A DNA stretch of 64,000 nt from Tetraselmis striata (Eukaryota > Chlorophyta > Chlorodendrophyceae > Chlorodendrales > Chlorodendraceae). Below are positions 22,661 through 34,915 of the stretch, one piece after another. Made by a program: the position numbers and the translations under genes. Below the pieces are notes generated by a model. That model was not told the DNA's origin. It saw only the letters and a program-made list of their open reading frames with translations, and did not search any database. The first letter of the stretch is position 1; every line of letters begins with the position of its first letter. The stretch covers positions 186,001 to 250,000 of the forward strand of contig VCJN01002087.1 of the NCBI GenBank assembly GCA_006384855.1, given 5' to 3'.

Positions 22661-23497
22661 TCGCTACCCGTAGGAATCTGCGAATCGACATGTGCGCGGC
22701 ATTTGCGTCGCGCGCAGATTGGGGCAAATGCGCGTGGCGCAGAAGCGAAGAATTCTCAATTCACAGATGTTGATTGTACTTCAACTCGCGCGCATGCCGT
22801 GCGCGCCACATGGGAACGGGGCGGGTTGGGCGCGAGCGCTCGCATGGGTGGCCGCGCCACGCAACTACCCGCCGACCTCCACGATCACACATCCTGACCG
22901 CACCACGCCCGCGTTGCGTCGAGCGCGGCGTTGATCCAGTCGATTCCCCGGTACAATTATCTCGTGGGGGTGGTGGTGGTGTGGGGGGGGGGGCGGGGGG
23001 GGGGGGGCGTGCTAGGATATGCGGTCGGGATGATGCAACAAGAGGCGCGATCGCGCAGCCGGTCTCGCGGTTGTCGTCGCCGCCGCACTCTTAGCGGAGC
23101 CCGGTCACCCGCACAATTCCTCTTTGCAACGGATGATGGGACGAGGGGCGGAGATGTGTCAGGCAACGTGATGCTGTGTGGCGCATCGGGACGGTGGTCT
23201 CGGGGTTTAGGGTTTGGTGGAGGGGGCTTGGTGGAGGGGAGTCGAAAAGATCTGCATCTGCATAACGAGTTCCGGAAGACAACAGCTGAACAGTTGTTTT
23301 GCACGCGCACATCCGAAGAAAGCTGCGTTTCAAGTTGAGTATGGTTTTGTCAAGGTCGCGCAGGCTGTTTCACTCGGTCATGAGCCGAAATTGGCAGAGA
23401 AGTTCAGCGTAAACGAGGAGAGAAAACGGAGTCAGGGGGGGGGGGGGGCGCTATATGTGTTAAACAACGAAACTGGAAGAATGATGGAAGGCTCAGC
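22661..23497. other. Gene-free stretch with G-runs
   Basis: G-runs lie at 22,982-23,007 and 23,438-23,448. No domain-bearing frame was seen on either strand. Confidence 0.4.
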
Positions 23498-23642
23498 TGT
23501 CACGGCTTCTTTCATGTCTACTCGGGCTGCACACGAACGGGCGCGGCGGCGGGTGAACTAGTAACCCGCACCACCTAACATCACATGTAGCCGGAAAAGC
23601 GGTTAGAAAATAAAAGAGGAAACCCCATAAACTAGTTTAGAT
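23498..23642. repeat. Direct repeat, left copy, flanking the tyrosine-recombinase gene
   Basis: It matches 26,354-26,492 at roughly 80 percent, sharing GTCTACTCGGG, TGCACACGAACGG, GTGAACTAGTAACCCG and AAACTAGTTTAGA. It ends exactly at the recombinase stop codon. Confidence 0.75.
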
Positions 23643-26200
23643 CATTTTGAAGTTGACTGTGGCGAAGGGACGCGATGTGGCCGAAGAAGGACCCCGCGAC
23701 ATTTGAAGGAGACATTGGGCTCGATGTAGTCTTGAACGTCGAAGTTGGTCGCCCACCGGCCTTGTTGGCGGATGTGGGACCGCGGGATTCCGATGGAGTT
23801 TGCATCAGAGGCTGCACCCTTGCGTAGGCTATGAGAGGTCCAAGAAGTGGCGGCAAGGTGGGCAACACCGACGAGACGGATGGCCGTAGAGAGCTAGTCC
23901 GTCATTTTGTAGCGGCAGTCCACAAATTGGACTGCTCGCTCGTGGTGACCGCCCAGAAGTTAGTCTCGGCCAAGGCAGCAAGGACCAGGGGCGGGGCAGA
24001 CTGGACGTTGTCGATGAAGTGGTGCACGAGACGGACGACACGGGGGTGCTCCGACACGGGAAGAAGCAACACGCGTAGGTCGTCGGCGCCTCGCCGGCCG
24101 GCGCGGCCCTTCCTCGCGGTACACCTACTGTAGGAAGATGTTGTAGGGGTCTATGTGCGCGTCCCACGCTCAGCAGCAGAACACACCAACAAACCCCATA
24201 GCAAAGAACATGAAGTTGACAACTGCGGCCATGAGGGCCCGGAAGTCGTATTGGTACTCGAGGGGAAGAGCAGAATCTACCAGCTCGGATCGCTCAACGA
24301 AAGAGTAAGGACGCGCAAAGCAACGGCCTTCATGCGGCGTGGCCGGAGCAGCATGCCACAACGCGCGGCGGTGAGGTGTAGGCTGTCCTTAGCGATGGGG
24401 TCGATGTTGTGCAATTCGAAAAACGCGTTGTAATATAGCAACGCCAATAAACTAACGCGAGGAATACATTACCGTAGCACATGTTACACCAGGAGCACTG
24501 GAGGTACGACCGTAGGGGGCGGGGGCAGTAGCGACTGTGTCGGTAGTTATTTGAATTAGCCCCAATGTTGTCCCACTCACCGAATTAAGCGACGCACCGA
24601 ACGATGGTAGCAATAGTCGCCTCCAGCATGATGATGTTCTCGGAGTCGTGGCAGAACTCCGTGGACTGAGACAGCTTGCCGGCGTAGCTCTTGGGCGCCT
24701 AGGAGGGGAGGGAGCTGGAGAGGAGGTCGAGTGTGCGCTGCCTCAGCTCGTCCGAGCCGAACGCTTCATGTAGATGGACCCCGAGAGAAGCCGCCCATGG
24801 GGCGAGAGCCTCTGGCTTGTCAATCACGTCAGCGCGACGTTTGACCGACGGGGTAACATGAGGCAGGGCCATTCCGGCGAAGTAATCGGCCGCGGCGGTA
24901 AAGTAAGTGGCAGTCGGACCGTAACTGCTAAAATAAAACGGGTTAGCTTGCGCAGCATTACGGGTTTGCGGGGCAATGTCTAGATAGACGGGCCGCCCCG
25001 CGCGCCCGTCGCGCTCGTAACGCACGCCTTGCGCGTAACGAACACGCGCGAATGTTGGTCGTTGCAAGCCAATTGTAACCCGTGGAGTAACAACCAGCGG
25101 ACGCAATGAAATGGTGCGGAAGACGGGTTGTTGAGCCGTCATGTGCAGGTGTGCGGATGGTTGAGCCACACTCGGTTGTAGTTGTAAGAATGGCCGCATC
25201 GAGGAACATTTAAATGAAGTCTGTAGGCGGGTAGGGGATCCAGGGCGCTCATCCCGTCGTTGATGAGCTGCCATGATTCGCTTTGCGGCGGTCACCGAAA
25301 AATGACTTCGCAAAGCGCAAGCAGCTCCAACGGAAGGCGCCCCACGCCATCACTCGTGCTCACCTTCGCGGCCACGCCCGCGACCTGCGAGCGTCGCTGC
25401 CACACGAGCAGTGAAAGTAGCCTTGGAGCTGCTAGCGACCGTCGCCCCGAAGACACGACGCTCATAGTCGCGCATCAGGTCGACAAAAACCGCAGTGCCA
25501 AAGTGGTCCGCTCTGGGTTGGAGATGCTGAGCCCGCAATACGTCCAGCACCCCATGGCCACCGTGCACACGCTTGATCTCGTTAAGCCTTCGCAGGAAGG
25601 CTAGACGAAAGCGAAACGCCTTGTCGATGGTCTCGGCGTGGTTGCGAGCGCGCGTGATGTAAGGGGTGAAATCTTGATTATGGGCGGGGACGCAGGGTAG
25701 CAGCTCGTCGAGAGCCACGAAGAAAGCGGCTTTGAGAGCCCCAGAACATGTCATTCAAACTTACTTTTCTTGGGCCGCCCGCAGACGCCGGTCATCATGC
25801 CTGAGGTAGTCGTGTATCGTCTCGGTACGCAGAGAGAAAAGCCCGGGCACACGGCTGACCGGTTGAACGTCGTCGTAACCATGCTTTGCTCGCTGCAGTA
25901 GCTTTGGCACCGCGAGGTAGTCGTCCTTGTCAATCGCGGATTTTGCTCCGACATGGCCGCTCTTGGTTGGGTCTAGCAAGTCGGGGCGCAATGCGCGCGG
26001 CTCCCCGTTGCTTGTCGGTTGGCCCGCGAAGCGCTGCCCGGACCCAGAGCCATGCGCTCCGTCTCCATCGACACCCGTTCACGAGCCGTCAATTGGGCCA
26101 ATGATGATGTGAGCTCGATCAGCAATTTACATTGGGCATGCATGTCTGCTTGAAGCCATTCGAGCGTCGGCTCGGCGACGGGGTCTTCTTCATTTGGCAT
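23642..26200 (-). pseudogene. Tyrosine recombinase of a mobile element (Crypton/Ngaro-like), decayed
   Basis: At the 3' end of this minus-strand locus the peptide TSHSLRKGAASDANSIG, then QQGRWATNFDVQDYIEPN, carries the HxxR box (H-S-L-R), GRW and catalytic Tyr of the tyrosine recombinase family, followed by a stop at 23,642. Upstream are PVSEHPRVVRLVHHFID (24.0 kb), a hydrophobic VNFMFFAMGFVG block (24.2 kb) where the first catalytic Arg region should lie, and an N-terminal SAM-like piece, PKSYAGKLSQSTEFCHDSE (24.65 kb). Further frames (24,699-25,313; 25,350-25,754; 25,761-25,991; 25,973-26,200) give a long N-terminal region of unknown function. Frameshifts separate most blocks. Direct repeats of about 150 bp flank the whole. 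No reverse transcriptase was seen, which favours a Crypton-like or a trimmed Ngaro/PAT-like element. Confidence 0.65.
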
Positions 26201-26353
26201 GGTGACGCACGGACGTACGGATGCGAATTACACACACGGATGGTGAGCCGGGTGTGGTCTTAAAATAACATGTGACCTTGCCCGCAACACGTTACGGGAT
26301 AACTAATCGTTGTGTGTAGTAACACGGCGAATTTAAAAGATGGCAGGCTTAAT

Positions 26354-26492
26354 TGTCACGGCTGCTTTTACGTCTACTCGGGTTGCACACGAACGGACGC
26401 GGCGACGACATGTGAACTAGTAACCCGTACCACTTAAAAAGCACACGTAGGTTAGGGAAGGAGGAAAGCCCATACATAAACTAGTTTAGAAC
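26354..26492. repeat. Direct repeat, right copy, upstream of the tyrosine-recombinase gene
   Basis: Partner of 23,498-23,642 in the same orientation. The pair encloses about 2.7 kb. Confidence 0.75.
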
Positions 26493-28804
26493 AAAACACT
26501 TAAACATTGCAAAATAATGTTTTTGTACCATGGAGCACGAGCACACCTCAAATCTGCGTCTGCGAAAAGAGTAGTCTCAGAAAAGGCCTCGGGCTAGTTT
26601 TCGTATTCGCGCACAGCCGTAAATTATCGGACCTATACTCGTACGGGCTGCCGGTACGGATTCCGCACATTCAGTCGTAGTCTGCGGCTGCGCGTGACGC
26701 ATGATGTTGTCATATTCGTCGCAGCTGCACAACATGTTATCGTACCCGTACCGGTATCGTCATTAACTTTTGTAGGCGTCGCGTAGGCGCTATCCCCCCC
26801 CCCCCCCCCCCCCCCCCCCCCGCCCGAAGCCGGCAAGCATCTGCCCGCCAACCGCATCCTTGCACGTCCCACACGTCTCCCCAGGGGCTAAGGCCCGTCC
26901 GCCTTACCATCGCCGTCTTCTCTACGCTCGCAATTGATGGTGGAGCCGCCGTTGTGACCGCATTGAGGCGGCGGTGCTTCGCTGTCCTTGGCGGGGCCCA
27001 TCCTCTCGGCCGCGATCCTCTTTGACGAGCAAGTTCGCGCCGATTGTGCCACGTATCAGCCGCCCTCGGCTGCGGCGGAGACTGCCTCGTGCCGAAGGGG
27101 AGGATGTTTGACTGCGGGTCGAGCTGCTCGCTGCTATTACACAAGTTCGATCGAGGCATATGCACGATGGCCAGCGGTGATAGGCACCGCGGGCGAGCGG
27201 GCCGCCTTGCCGTGACGCCCGCCGATTTGAAATACAAAGAAAGTGCGCAAAACACAAAGCAGCTCGTCTGCGTCTGCGCGTGCGGCTCGCGAGGTCATCT
27301 GCATATTCGATGATATTTGCACCTCATCCGAGGCCGTGAGCAGATCTCGATCCGTAGAAATTGGGTCGTCTACTGCTACGTGCGAATATGAGAATACGGT
27401 GTTAGGCCAACTCTTGTACCTGGCCGCAGACGTAAATAATCGTACGGGTAGCGGTACGAAATTTATGATTCCTTGCAACGAGCCGTGGTGACTAAAAACT
27501 GCGCATACTATCAAACCGAACCGTAACCGTAAATCGCCGATGCTTGCGGCTGAAGATTTGCGGCCCGAAAATCGGGGTCCGCGAGACGTAAATCGAAACC
27601 GTACTTATTGCTTGACAGACATGTTCCGCACAATGTAAGGATTACACACCAACCGCAAATCTCCACTAGGTGGCCGACGCCCACGGCCCGTCCCCCACGC
27701 CCGGCGGGCACCCCGACGGGCCCGGATGATGGCGCGTTGATGGCACCATGCCGGGCAGTCAAAGAGTTTGAACCTTTAAACTCGCAAGACCAACATGTGC
27801 CTTCGTCGGCGAGGCAGTCAAACTTCCGTTCCAAGCTCGTGCCATTCCTGACGCCCTCCTCCCGCGATCCTCTTCACACGGGCGCAGTAGCTCCCAGACA
27901 TCGCCCGTCGCCATGGCCGCCGACTCGCCCAAGGACGCGACTCCCCACCTCGAGGCCGGGCATCATGCGCATGCGAGCCTACCGAGGAGCTAAATGAGGA
28001 GGAGAAACTCGTCGAAGAGGAGTATGGCAGCGGTGGTAGCTCGCGAGGGCGACGAAGAGGATGGCGACGAGGATCCTGACGATGCCGATCATGGGGATAC
28101 CCAAGAGCGACGTGTTAACGGTTGTTCCCGGGTTCCAAACCGCATCTGCGTCGCGGCCGTCCGCAGCCGTAAACAACCGAAATTTGCGATTCGTACGGAT
28201 TTCCTGTACCCATATAGTCGCTACATCTTTACGACTGTGGCTGCGGTTGGGTACAAGAAACGGCCTGAACGACAACGCGGGACGCAGCCGCACATTCGTA
28301 CCGGTACCAGCAGCTGTACGATTATCTGCGGTTGCGCGCGATCAATGCGACAATACTAACCTTCGCGGCTCCTTTGGTTTTACTGCGAACAAGTCTCCCG
28401 TTGCAGGCGGAGTGTGGAATCCAGAGTAGAGTAGCCGCAAGGAACAATCGTTGTAGTTGCTATAGTACAACCCCAAGTCCGCCGACCCGCTGACCCGGGG
28501 CCCGGCGTTCGTTTACGGACGGGCGGCGAGGCGGACATGCCCGCCCCGTAGACCTGACGAACGGCGACAACCGGCCCGACGGGTACCCTATCGGTAGTAG
28601 TCAGCAGGTAAGCGCGACGATTTTTTTGGCCTGCGCGGAATTATGACGGAATATATAACGGATATATTGTCTATTAATCTTATAATCTATGCGAAACCGT
28701 TCCGAAAATCGGCGACAAACGCACGCACAGACCCACCTCGTTTCAATTAGCGACTAATATGGGAAGATGGAAAAAATTTCCATTTGGCGACTAGCGACTA
28801 ATAT
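26493..28804. other. Gene-poor stretch with C-run and scattered GTAC/TCTGCG motifs
   Basis: A C-run lies at about 26,795-26,821. Strings like CTGCGTCTGCG and CTGCGGCTGCG recur near 26,555, 26,680, 27,270 and 28,145, among CGTACGGGTACCGG-type strings. No gene was recognised on either strand. Confidence 0.4.
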
Positions 28805-29195
28805 GGCGGCGTCGGGCCCTCCCTCTCATTGCCTTTTTTCTTGCACATGTATGGCACTCCCACAATGCTTTGCTCCGCGGGATGGGGCTTGCCCCAACTC
28901 GCACAACTCGAATGGGCCGATGCCAAAACGAGTATAGGGCGGACCTGTCGTGGTCAGTGCCTGGAATTTTGATGGCAGTGTTTTAGACGGTGATCCAACG
29001 GTGTTGGAAACTATGTCACTGGCCAGTAATTTAGTCTTGCAGAATGCTTCGGTAATTTGCTTGTTGAGATTCGGAACGTCGCGCCTAGCCAGCCCGGGGC
29101 TTTCCGTAACCGGATAGCTGCGTAAGCGGCCGACGTAGATATGCTACATGGGTTTCACTGTTGCCAGTCCTGTCCCGGGCCGGGGGCGGGAAAAA
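28805..29195 (+). repeat. Dispersed repeat R1, copy 4
   Basis: It matches copy 6 from CATGTATGGCACTCCCACAA through GGTGATCCAACGGTGTTGGAAA to the tail GTTTCACTGTTGCCAGTCCT and CCGGGGGCGGGAAAAA. It carries internal deletions and ends in an A-run. Confidence 0.75.
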
Positions 29196-29529
29196 CGACA
29201 ACTAGCCTTAGTGCCTCGTCCGGATATGTTGTATGGTATATATACAACACGATTACACAACAAGGGTCGCGTCGGCATCACTATCGGATTTTGATTAAAT
29301 ACTACTAATACTCCGCGGGGCGCGCCATTAACAAAAGCGTCGCCCTCTAAGATGCTGTAGCTCGCTAAACCAGCATCACACCACATGTTCCGGCCAGTGC
29401 ACTGCGGAGGAGCAACCATCAGCCGGCAACCGACCAGGGAAGAAAGGTCTTAAAGTTTCGGGTTTGGGAACGGGATGGTTGACCGGCAGCGGCCTAGTAC
29501 GTGCGGCGGTGGACCCCGTACGCCGCGAG

Positions 29530-29720
29530 CTCCTGGGCGGTAATGTGGCGGTGGCGGCTCCATCACGCGGCGCCCTTGCGCCTCTTGCTCGCTCGGGGTG
29601 CACAGAGGTATGTCACACTCCGGGCACTTGCAGTAGATCCAACCCACGTTGTCGTCGTCAACACGGCACATAGTGCAGCGAACGGACTTGCTGGCATTGT
29701 TGTTGCCGGGGCGTTTGCCG
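29530..29720 (-). pseudogene. Zinc-ribbon fragment, possibly PiggyBac transposase C-terminus
   Basis: Within a minus-strand frame (29,450-29,950) the peptide CTMCRVDDDNVGWIYC, then KCPECDIPLC, gives paired CX2C motifs with the DIPLC ending typical of the zinc ribbon at the C-terminus of PiggyBac-type transposases. The surrounding peptide is low complexity, and no DDE core is present nearby. It may be the tail of another copy of the element whose front half lies at 8.3-10.2 kb. Assignment is by pattern only. Confidence 0.35.
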
Positions 29721-30511
29721 AGTTGTCGCAGTCGGACGGAACAGTAGCGGCGGCGAAACGCGCCGCATGCATGGCGGTCGGACCAGCGCGGTTCGGCCCA
29801 GGGACACCATGGACCGTTGGCGCTGCGACCATGGCACTGCCGGAGATGTCTTGGAGTCATGTGAGGTCCCGGGCATGGCGTAGCTTGCCTCGAGTCCGGG
29901 ACGGGGCTGGTAGGCAGGGCTGATTGATATGCAGGGCGCAGGTCAGTCACCCGTTGTTGTGATTTTTCAAGAAAAAAACGAATTCTGATTCAACAGCCAG
30001 ACGCGATCGCATGGCCGCGCCGCCCACACGCGTCGACACAGTCATCACATGCCCACGACATATCATCCAGACAAGGCATTAGACGACTGCTGGGTGGTGT
30101 GGGAGTCATACCTGAGGCAGGGTTCCGGCGCCGGTGGTTTGCAGCTTAAGCACGTTGGAGGCCTCGGGAGACTCGGTGGCGTCGTCCCGCCTGATGCGGA
30201 ATGTATTGTTCACGACAGACTCCGCAACTTCTCCAAACCTCATGGCCATGTATTGGCGTAATCTGCCGGGGGCAGGGGCTTGACACGGCCCACGACGGGC
30301 GGCTACACGGCTCTTAATAAGCGGAATAGGATGTCTCATGGCGAATCGGTGGGTTGGGAATGGTGGCCGCTTTGCACTGACCGATCAGCCGACCCGATCG
30401 GTCCCGGACCAACTTGAGTATCCCATATCCTATTTGAGGCCCTCTGAACCTCCCTGGACGCCCTGGTGGTCATCATGCCAGTTCTGCCCATAGTACTGGA
30501 CCCATACTTTC

Positions 30512-30549
30512 TGTTGTATATATACAACATTTGTTGTATATATACAACA
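30512..30549. repeat. Two adjacent copies of an 18-bp perfect palindrome
   Basis: TGTTGTATATATACAACA occurs at 30,512-30,529 and again at 30,532-30,549. A variant with two extra bases pairs at 29,227-29,249. Each could form a hairpin or bind a dimeric protein. Confidence 0.8.
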
Positions 30550-30992
30550 TATCTGGACGAGGCATTAGGCTCGTTGTCGTACCCGCGCGCAGCCGCAGAC
30601 TATCAGATATGTACTAAGGATTAGTACTAAGGATTGAATTAGTGCTTCGCGCTAGCAGCTGTGGATTTCTTACTGCCTGGCGCTCGCGTACTAATTCACA
30701 CGACGACAGTAGTACAGGTCAGGTACCAGTACGTATGCCACTGGCGCGGTGTGAATCGGGCAGCGCCTGGGGTAGTACGGGGCGGTAGATAACGACTTGT
30801 CGTAGAGCTCTCGTACGGGTACAGTACTCGTACCAGTAGTCAGGTATCTATCTCATCCTCGCATACCAGGTAGTAGTCCGCGCGCGCCTCGTCGCTGCAA
30901 GGGGCGGGCAGAGCAAGTTCCGTCCACAGAGTTTGCCGGCCACAAACTCCGCACAACGGCCCACCGTCGGAGGAGCGTCCACAGCAGCCACC

Positions 30993-33809
30993 ATGGCCCC
31001 GGCGTCAGGCGACTCGCCCACCCCCGCGCCTAAGAAGGGAAAGTCGAAGGCTGCTGCCAAGGGTTCCGCCAAGAAGACCGCCCCCGCGAAGGGGGCAGTA
31101 GAGGACGACAGCGTGTGCCAGGTGCCCGGCTGCGAGATCCTGTTGGCCAGCATGAAGGTATACAACCAGCGCTGCCGCGTGTGCCAGGAGCACCTGCTCG
31201 CCGGCGCCGTGGACTTTGAAGAGCAAGGCCAGAAGCGATTCTGCCAGCAGTGTGCGCGGTTTCACCCGGTTGAGGAGTTTGACGGCGCCAAGCGCTCCTG
31301 CCGCTTACGCCTCGAGCGACACAAGCTCCAGTGCGTGCCCCCGCGGTCCGCCGCCCTTTTCTACGAGCAGGGCTGGTAGCTGCCATATACGGACTATCCT
31401 GGATATCCTGTACATATCGCAGTACTGCATAATCGCATCGTCGTCATCACCCGCCCGCCGCGCCGGTTCCCGTGATATGTACCGGTACGGGTACGGTACT
31501 GTATGTAGCGACTATTATTCACCTGTCGTGGGTACTCATACTCGTAGCAATCCCATATAGGTACAGAACACATTATAATCGGCCCCACATTGTACCGCCC
31601 GTATGTGAATCCGCCCGCCGCGTGCACCACCAGCGGCCGCTGGGCCGATGAGCACCACCATAGAGCGCAGCTGCCACATCGTTAAAACCCGCAACGGCGT
31701 CCGCGCGGCTGACCTGCGTTGGGCCAACCCCAATCCCCTTTCTCGCAGACGACGCAAGCGAAAGTGTATCGCCGCCGAGGCCGCCCACGCGGCGCACAAG
31801 GCCCCCAAGAAGGACGGCGCGGTACGAGTTACTCACACATGCCGCTCGCACATGGCCTCGCGGATTGTCGGCGCCGTTTTGGTTTGCAAGGCCCGCTCAC
31901 CCTGCTCTCCTGTGTGCCCTCCGACCCCCCCCCCCCCCCCCCCCCCCCTTCCCACCACCATCACCAGGCAGCGGAGAAGGCGCCCGTCCCCAAGCACAAC
32001 CCCCACCCGGAGCCGAAGTGGGGCAACCTGCTGGCAGACCCCGGACACCGAATAACAGCCGGCCGGCTCCGCGGCTTCGGTGCGTGACCCCATTTCTACC
32101 CCCATCCATCCACGCACGCACGCACGCATACCCCCTTGCTGCACCCGGCTCCGCAGCCCGGCTGACTGGGCGCTGCCGGGGGTGTCAGGCATCGAGGAGC
32201 TGGAGGCGGAGGGCGAGAGCATGTGCCCCTCCGCGCTCGCCAACGCCTTCACAGACCGGATGCGCGGCTCAGGGTGCGTCCTGCCCCCTCCACCCCCCCC
32301 CCCCCTCAATCCCCTGCCCTATTCCGGCTGCTTCCCGCCAGGAAGGCTGCGCATGGCTGACGATGCGGTCCTGGGGGCGGCAGGCCGCGCTTCATGTCGT
32401 CCATCCCGCGCAAGTCGGACGGCGGCTTTGCGGCTGAGGATGCGCCCACCGCCTGGGAGGTACGCAGCTCGGCGCCGCTCCCCTCTGCTCGCCCGCAAGC
32501 GCAGCCCCCCCTTCCTCCCCGGCAGGCCCCCCTACCGCCTGCAAGGGTCAGACAACTCGTGGCTTGGCATCAATTGTCTGAATTGTGAGCTTTGAAAGGG
32601 GGGAGGGGGGCTAGATTTTGGAATGCCTCAGCAGGTAGTTCTTAGGCACTCCTATGAGAGCAAAGCATCGTTCTTGTGTCTCAAGGGCACGTGGGGGAGG
32701 GTGGCATGAGGACTTTCGGGGGTGCCGTGAATCTCAGTGTAGCCTCCAGAGATCCCCCCCCCCACCCCCCCCCACCCCCCACCCTCCAAATCTGCGTACT
32801 TCTACCCTTAATGCACATACACCCTTTTTGGCCTTGATGTACTTGGCTCACTTCATTACGACACATATGTGACACTTCATTTTCTATTGTGATTAGTGTT
32901 CAGGTATGTGCCGTGCCGATTTGACACCCTTCTCATTGGGCGTCAAGGCACCAGCACTACTCCCGGGGGTGATGGAGCCATCTGCCTGGACGCCGGCTGC
33001 CAGCTGCTGTGTCCCGCCAGCAGGCCCGGCTGACCCCCCCCCCCCCCCCGCCCCTTGCCCCCTCCCCTCGGCCTGCACGTTGTCCGCAGGACTTCCCGTC
33101 GGCGCGGCGCCAGAGGACCCCTCCCCCGGAGACCAAGGAGGAGCTGCCGCAGAGGGAGGACCCCTCCTTCCTGGAGGCGGTGCTCATGAAGCTGCACGAG
33201 GACCTGCCGCGCAGCTCAGAGGACAGCCATCTGGACGCGGCCACCTGGCACGGCGGCGCCGGAGGCAGCGGGCGCTCCCCGCAGCCGCTGTACCTCGGCG
33301 ACGAGGGCGGCATGTACGGGGACGGCCGCGCGGGGGCCGCGGACTGGGGCGCGGCGGCGGAGACCCGCGGCGGCGGCGGCGGCGGCGGCGCCTATGACAC
33401 CGTGTCGGAGCTGGGCTACCGCAACGTGCAGGAGTGCATCGACGGGCTGCCCTTCAGCGAGGCCAAGCCCTTCGACATCTTCGCAGTACCCTCCCCGCCA
33501 GTGTTCCCCTATGGCGGCGGCGGCGGCCACCGGCCCCCCTCGCGCCACGCGTCCGGCCACCTGCGGATGCCCCCGATGGACGCCGGCTTTGGCGTGCCGC
33601 ACTCGGGCGACGACAAGCTCGCCAACATCATGCGCTCGCTGCACGAGGAGGAGGGCGGGGCGGGCGACGCGGCGAACCGTTACGGCAGCCTCCCGCCCGG
33701 CTTCCACAGCATGGGGATGAGCGGCCTTGGTGGCATGGGCTCCGGCGGAGCCTTTGCGCCCAGCATGTCGCCGCCCCGGCCGCAGGGCTTCTTCTCGCGC
33801 TACCACTAG
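30993..33809 (+). CDS. SBP-box (SPL) transcription factor, six exons
   Basis: A nuclear DNA-binding regulator of the plant and green-algal SBP family, which recognises GTAC-core sites. Proposed exons: 30,993-31,330; 31,749-31,821; 31,968-32,079; 32,189-32,273; 32,384-32,459; 33,090-33,809, all GT-AG and in phase, giving 467 residues. The start ATG is in a strong ACCATGG context; an earlier in-frame TTG is not needed. The SBP domain (about residues 42-119) has both zinc sites: C-x4-C...CRVC-x2-H, and FCQQC...FH...C. The nuclear signal is completed only by splicing (HKL then QRRRKRK), which proves intron 1; the unspliced frame would stop at 31,379. The N-terminus is Lys/Ala-rich and the C-terminal exon is Gly/Pro-rich with no domain. 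Introns 2, 4 and 5 hold long C-runs. The copper regulator CRR1 of Chlamydomonas belongs to this family, but orthology cannot be claimed. Confidence 0.88.
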
Positions 33810-34799
33810 GCCAGCAAGGGGGGACCCCGAGAGGGTTGCAGAGGCCCCCCCCCCCCCCCCCCCCCCGCCCCCCGCCCCCCCAGCGAGAACCTTCCTCTCC
33901 CCTCTCAAACCCCGGAAACACCTCCCCCCCCCCCCCCCCCTTGCCCCGCCAGCAGCATTATCCTCCTCATCCTTATCTAATTTCTGTATGTAAGCTGGTT
34001 GGCCCTACGACCCACTCTACCCGCACCCCTTTCCCGGGCGAACCAGCCACCCACCCTTACGCGCCCCGCCCTCCGTAGTCACGAGGGCACATACACGCGA
34101 GCTGGGTGGGATGCTGTTTGCATGGACGCTCTGTGACCCCTTCCCCCCCCCCCCCCCCCCCGCAAACCCGGAGGTCCCCTCTCGCTTCCTTAATGTGTCA
34201 ATGCCCATGTGACCACCTTGTCGCCCATGTGGCAACGCTTCGCTACCCACAGGAGGAGGCTTTTTTTGCAGCCTCCGCACCGAATGCAAAACTCTTGCAC
34301 GCGCGGAGTCGATGGCAAGATCCAGGCGTGCGTACAGCTGTACCCCGGTGCCAACATGCGGCATGATGGTGGCCCCCAGGACAGCGGGAAATGCGGGAGT
34401 GGGAAATTGTAGCCCTGGGGCATCGGGATTGGGAGTTGAACGCCAGAGCTACGGGGAGGGCCGTCTCGGCGCCTGAATCGAGCTATTTGGCTGAGCCCGC
34501 GGTGTGCTGCCTGGATGTGGAAGCTCCCTGACGTGGACCTGCGGGGGTGGGGTGTGAGGGGGCATGCGGGGGCCCACGCTGATCACAACCCTTGGGTTCA
34601 ATGGGGCGACACGCATAGCGGGTGCGCTGGTCTGCCGCCCCGGAAGGAGGGGGGCACGCTTGTATACCGGGGGACGGCTCACAGCTTCGAATGCCGCGCC
34701 TGGGGAGTGAGTGATGTGAACTGAAAGAAGAATGAAAAACAAATGATTTCCCAAATTAATGCTGCCCACAGACACAGCGCAGACTCGGCCATACACGCA
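33810..34799. other. Region after the SBP gene with four C-runs
   Basis: C-runs lie at about 33,847-33,886 (interrupted by G), 33,926-33,940 and 34,144-34,160. The first two probably lie in the 3' UTR. No further gene was recognised up to 34.8 kb. Confidence 0.5.
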
Positions 34800-34804
34800 C
34801 CTTT

Positions 34805-34915
34805 TTTTCGCCCCCGGGACAGGACTGGCACCAGGACTCTCTTCCACAGGCGTTTAGGCAGATATCCAGTTACAGGAAGCCCTGGGTAGGCGACGCTCCA
34901 TTACACACACCAACA
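34805..34915 (-). repeat. Dispersed repeat R1, copy 5 (3' tail only)
   Basis: On the minus strand it runs from GGAGCGTCGCCTACCCAGGG to GTCCTGTCCCGGGGGCGAAA, followed by more A. It is 5' truncated, with a small deletion around GAGAGTCC. Confidence 0.7.

Noticed and set aside
21131-22900. Many overlapping GC-rich frames on the plus strand
   Set aside because: Antisense shadows of the decayed LINE; plus-strand peptides have no domains.
31331-31379. Continuation of the SBP frame to the stop at 31,379
   Set aside because: The correct basic tail of the SBP domain is regained only by splicing at 31,330/31,749, so this is intron.
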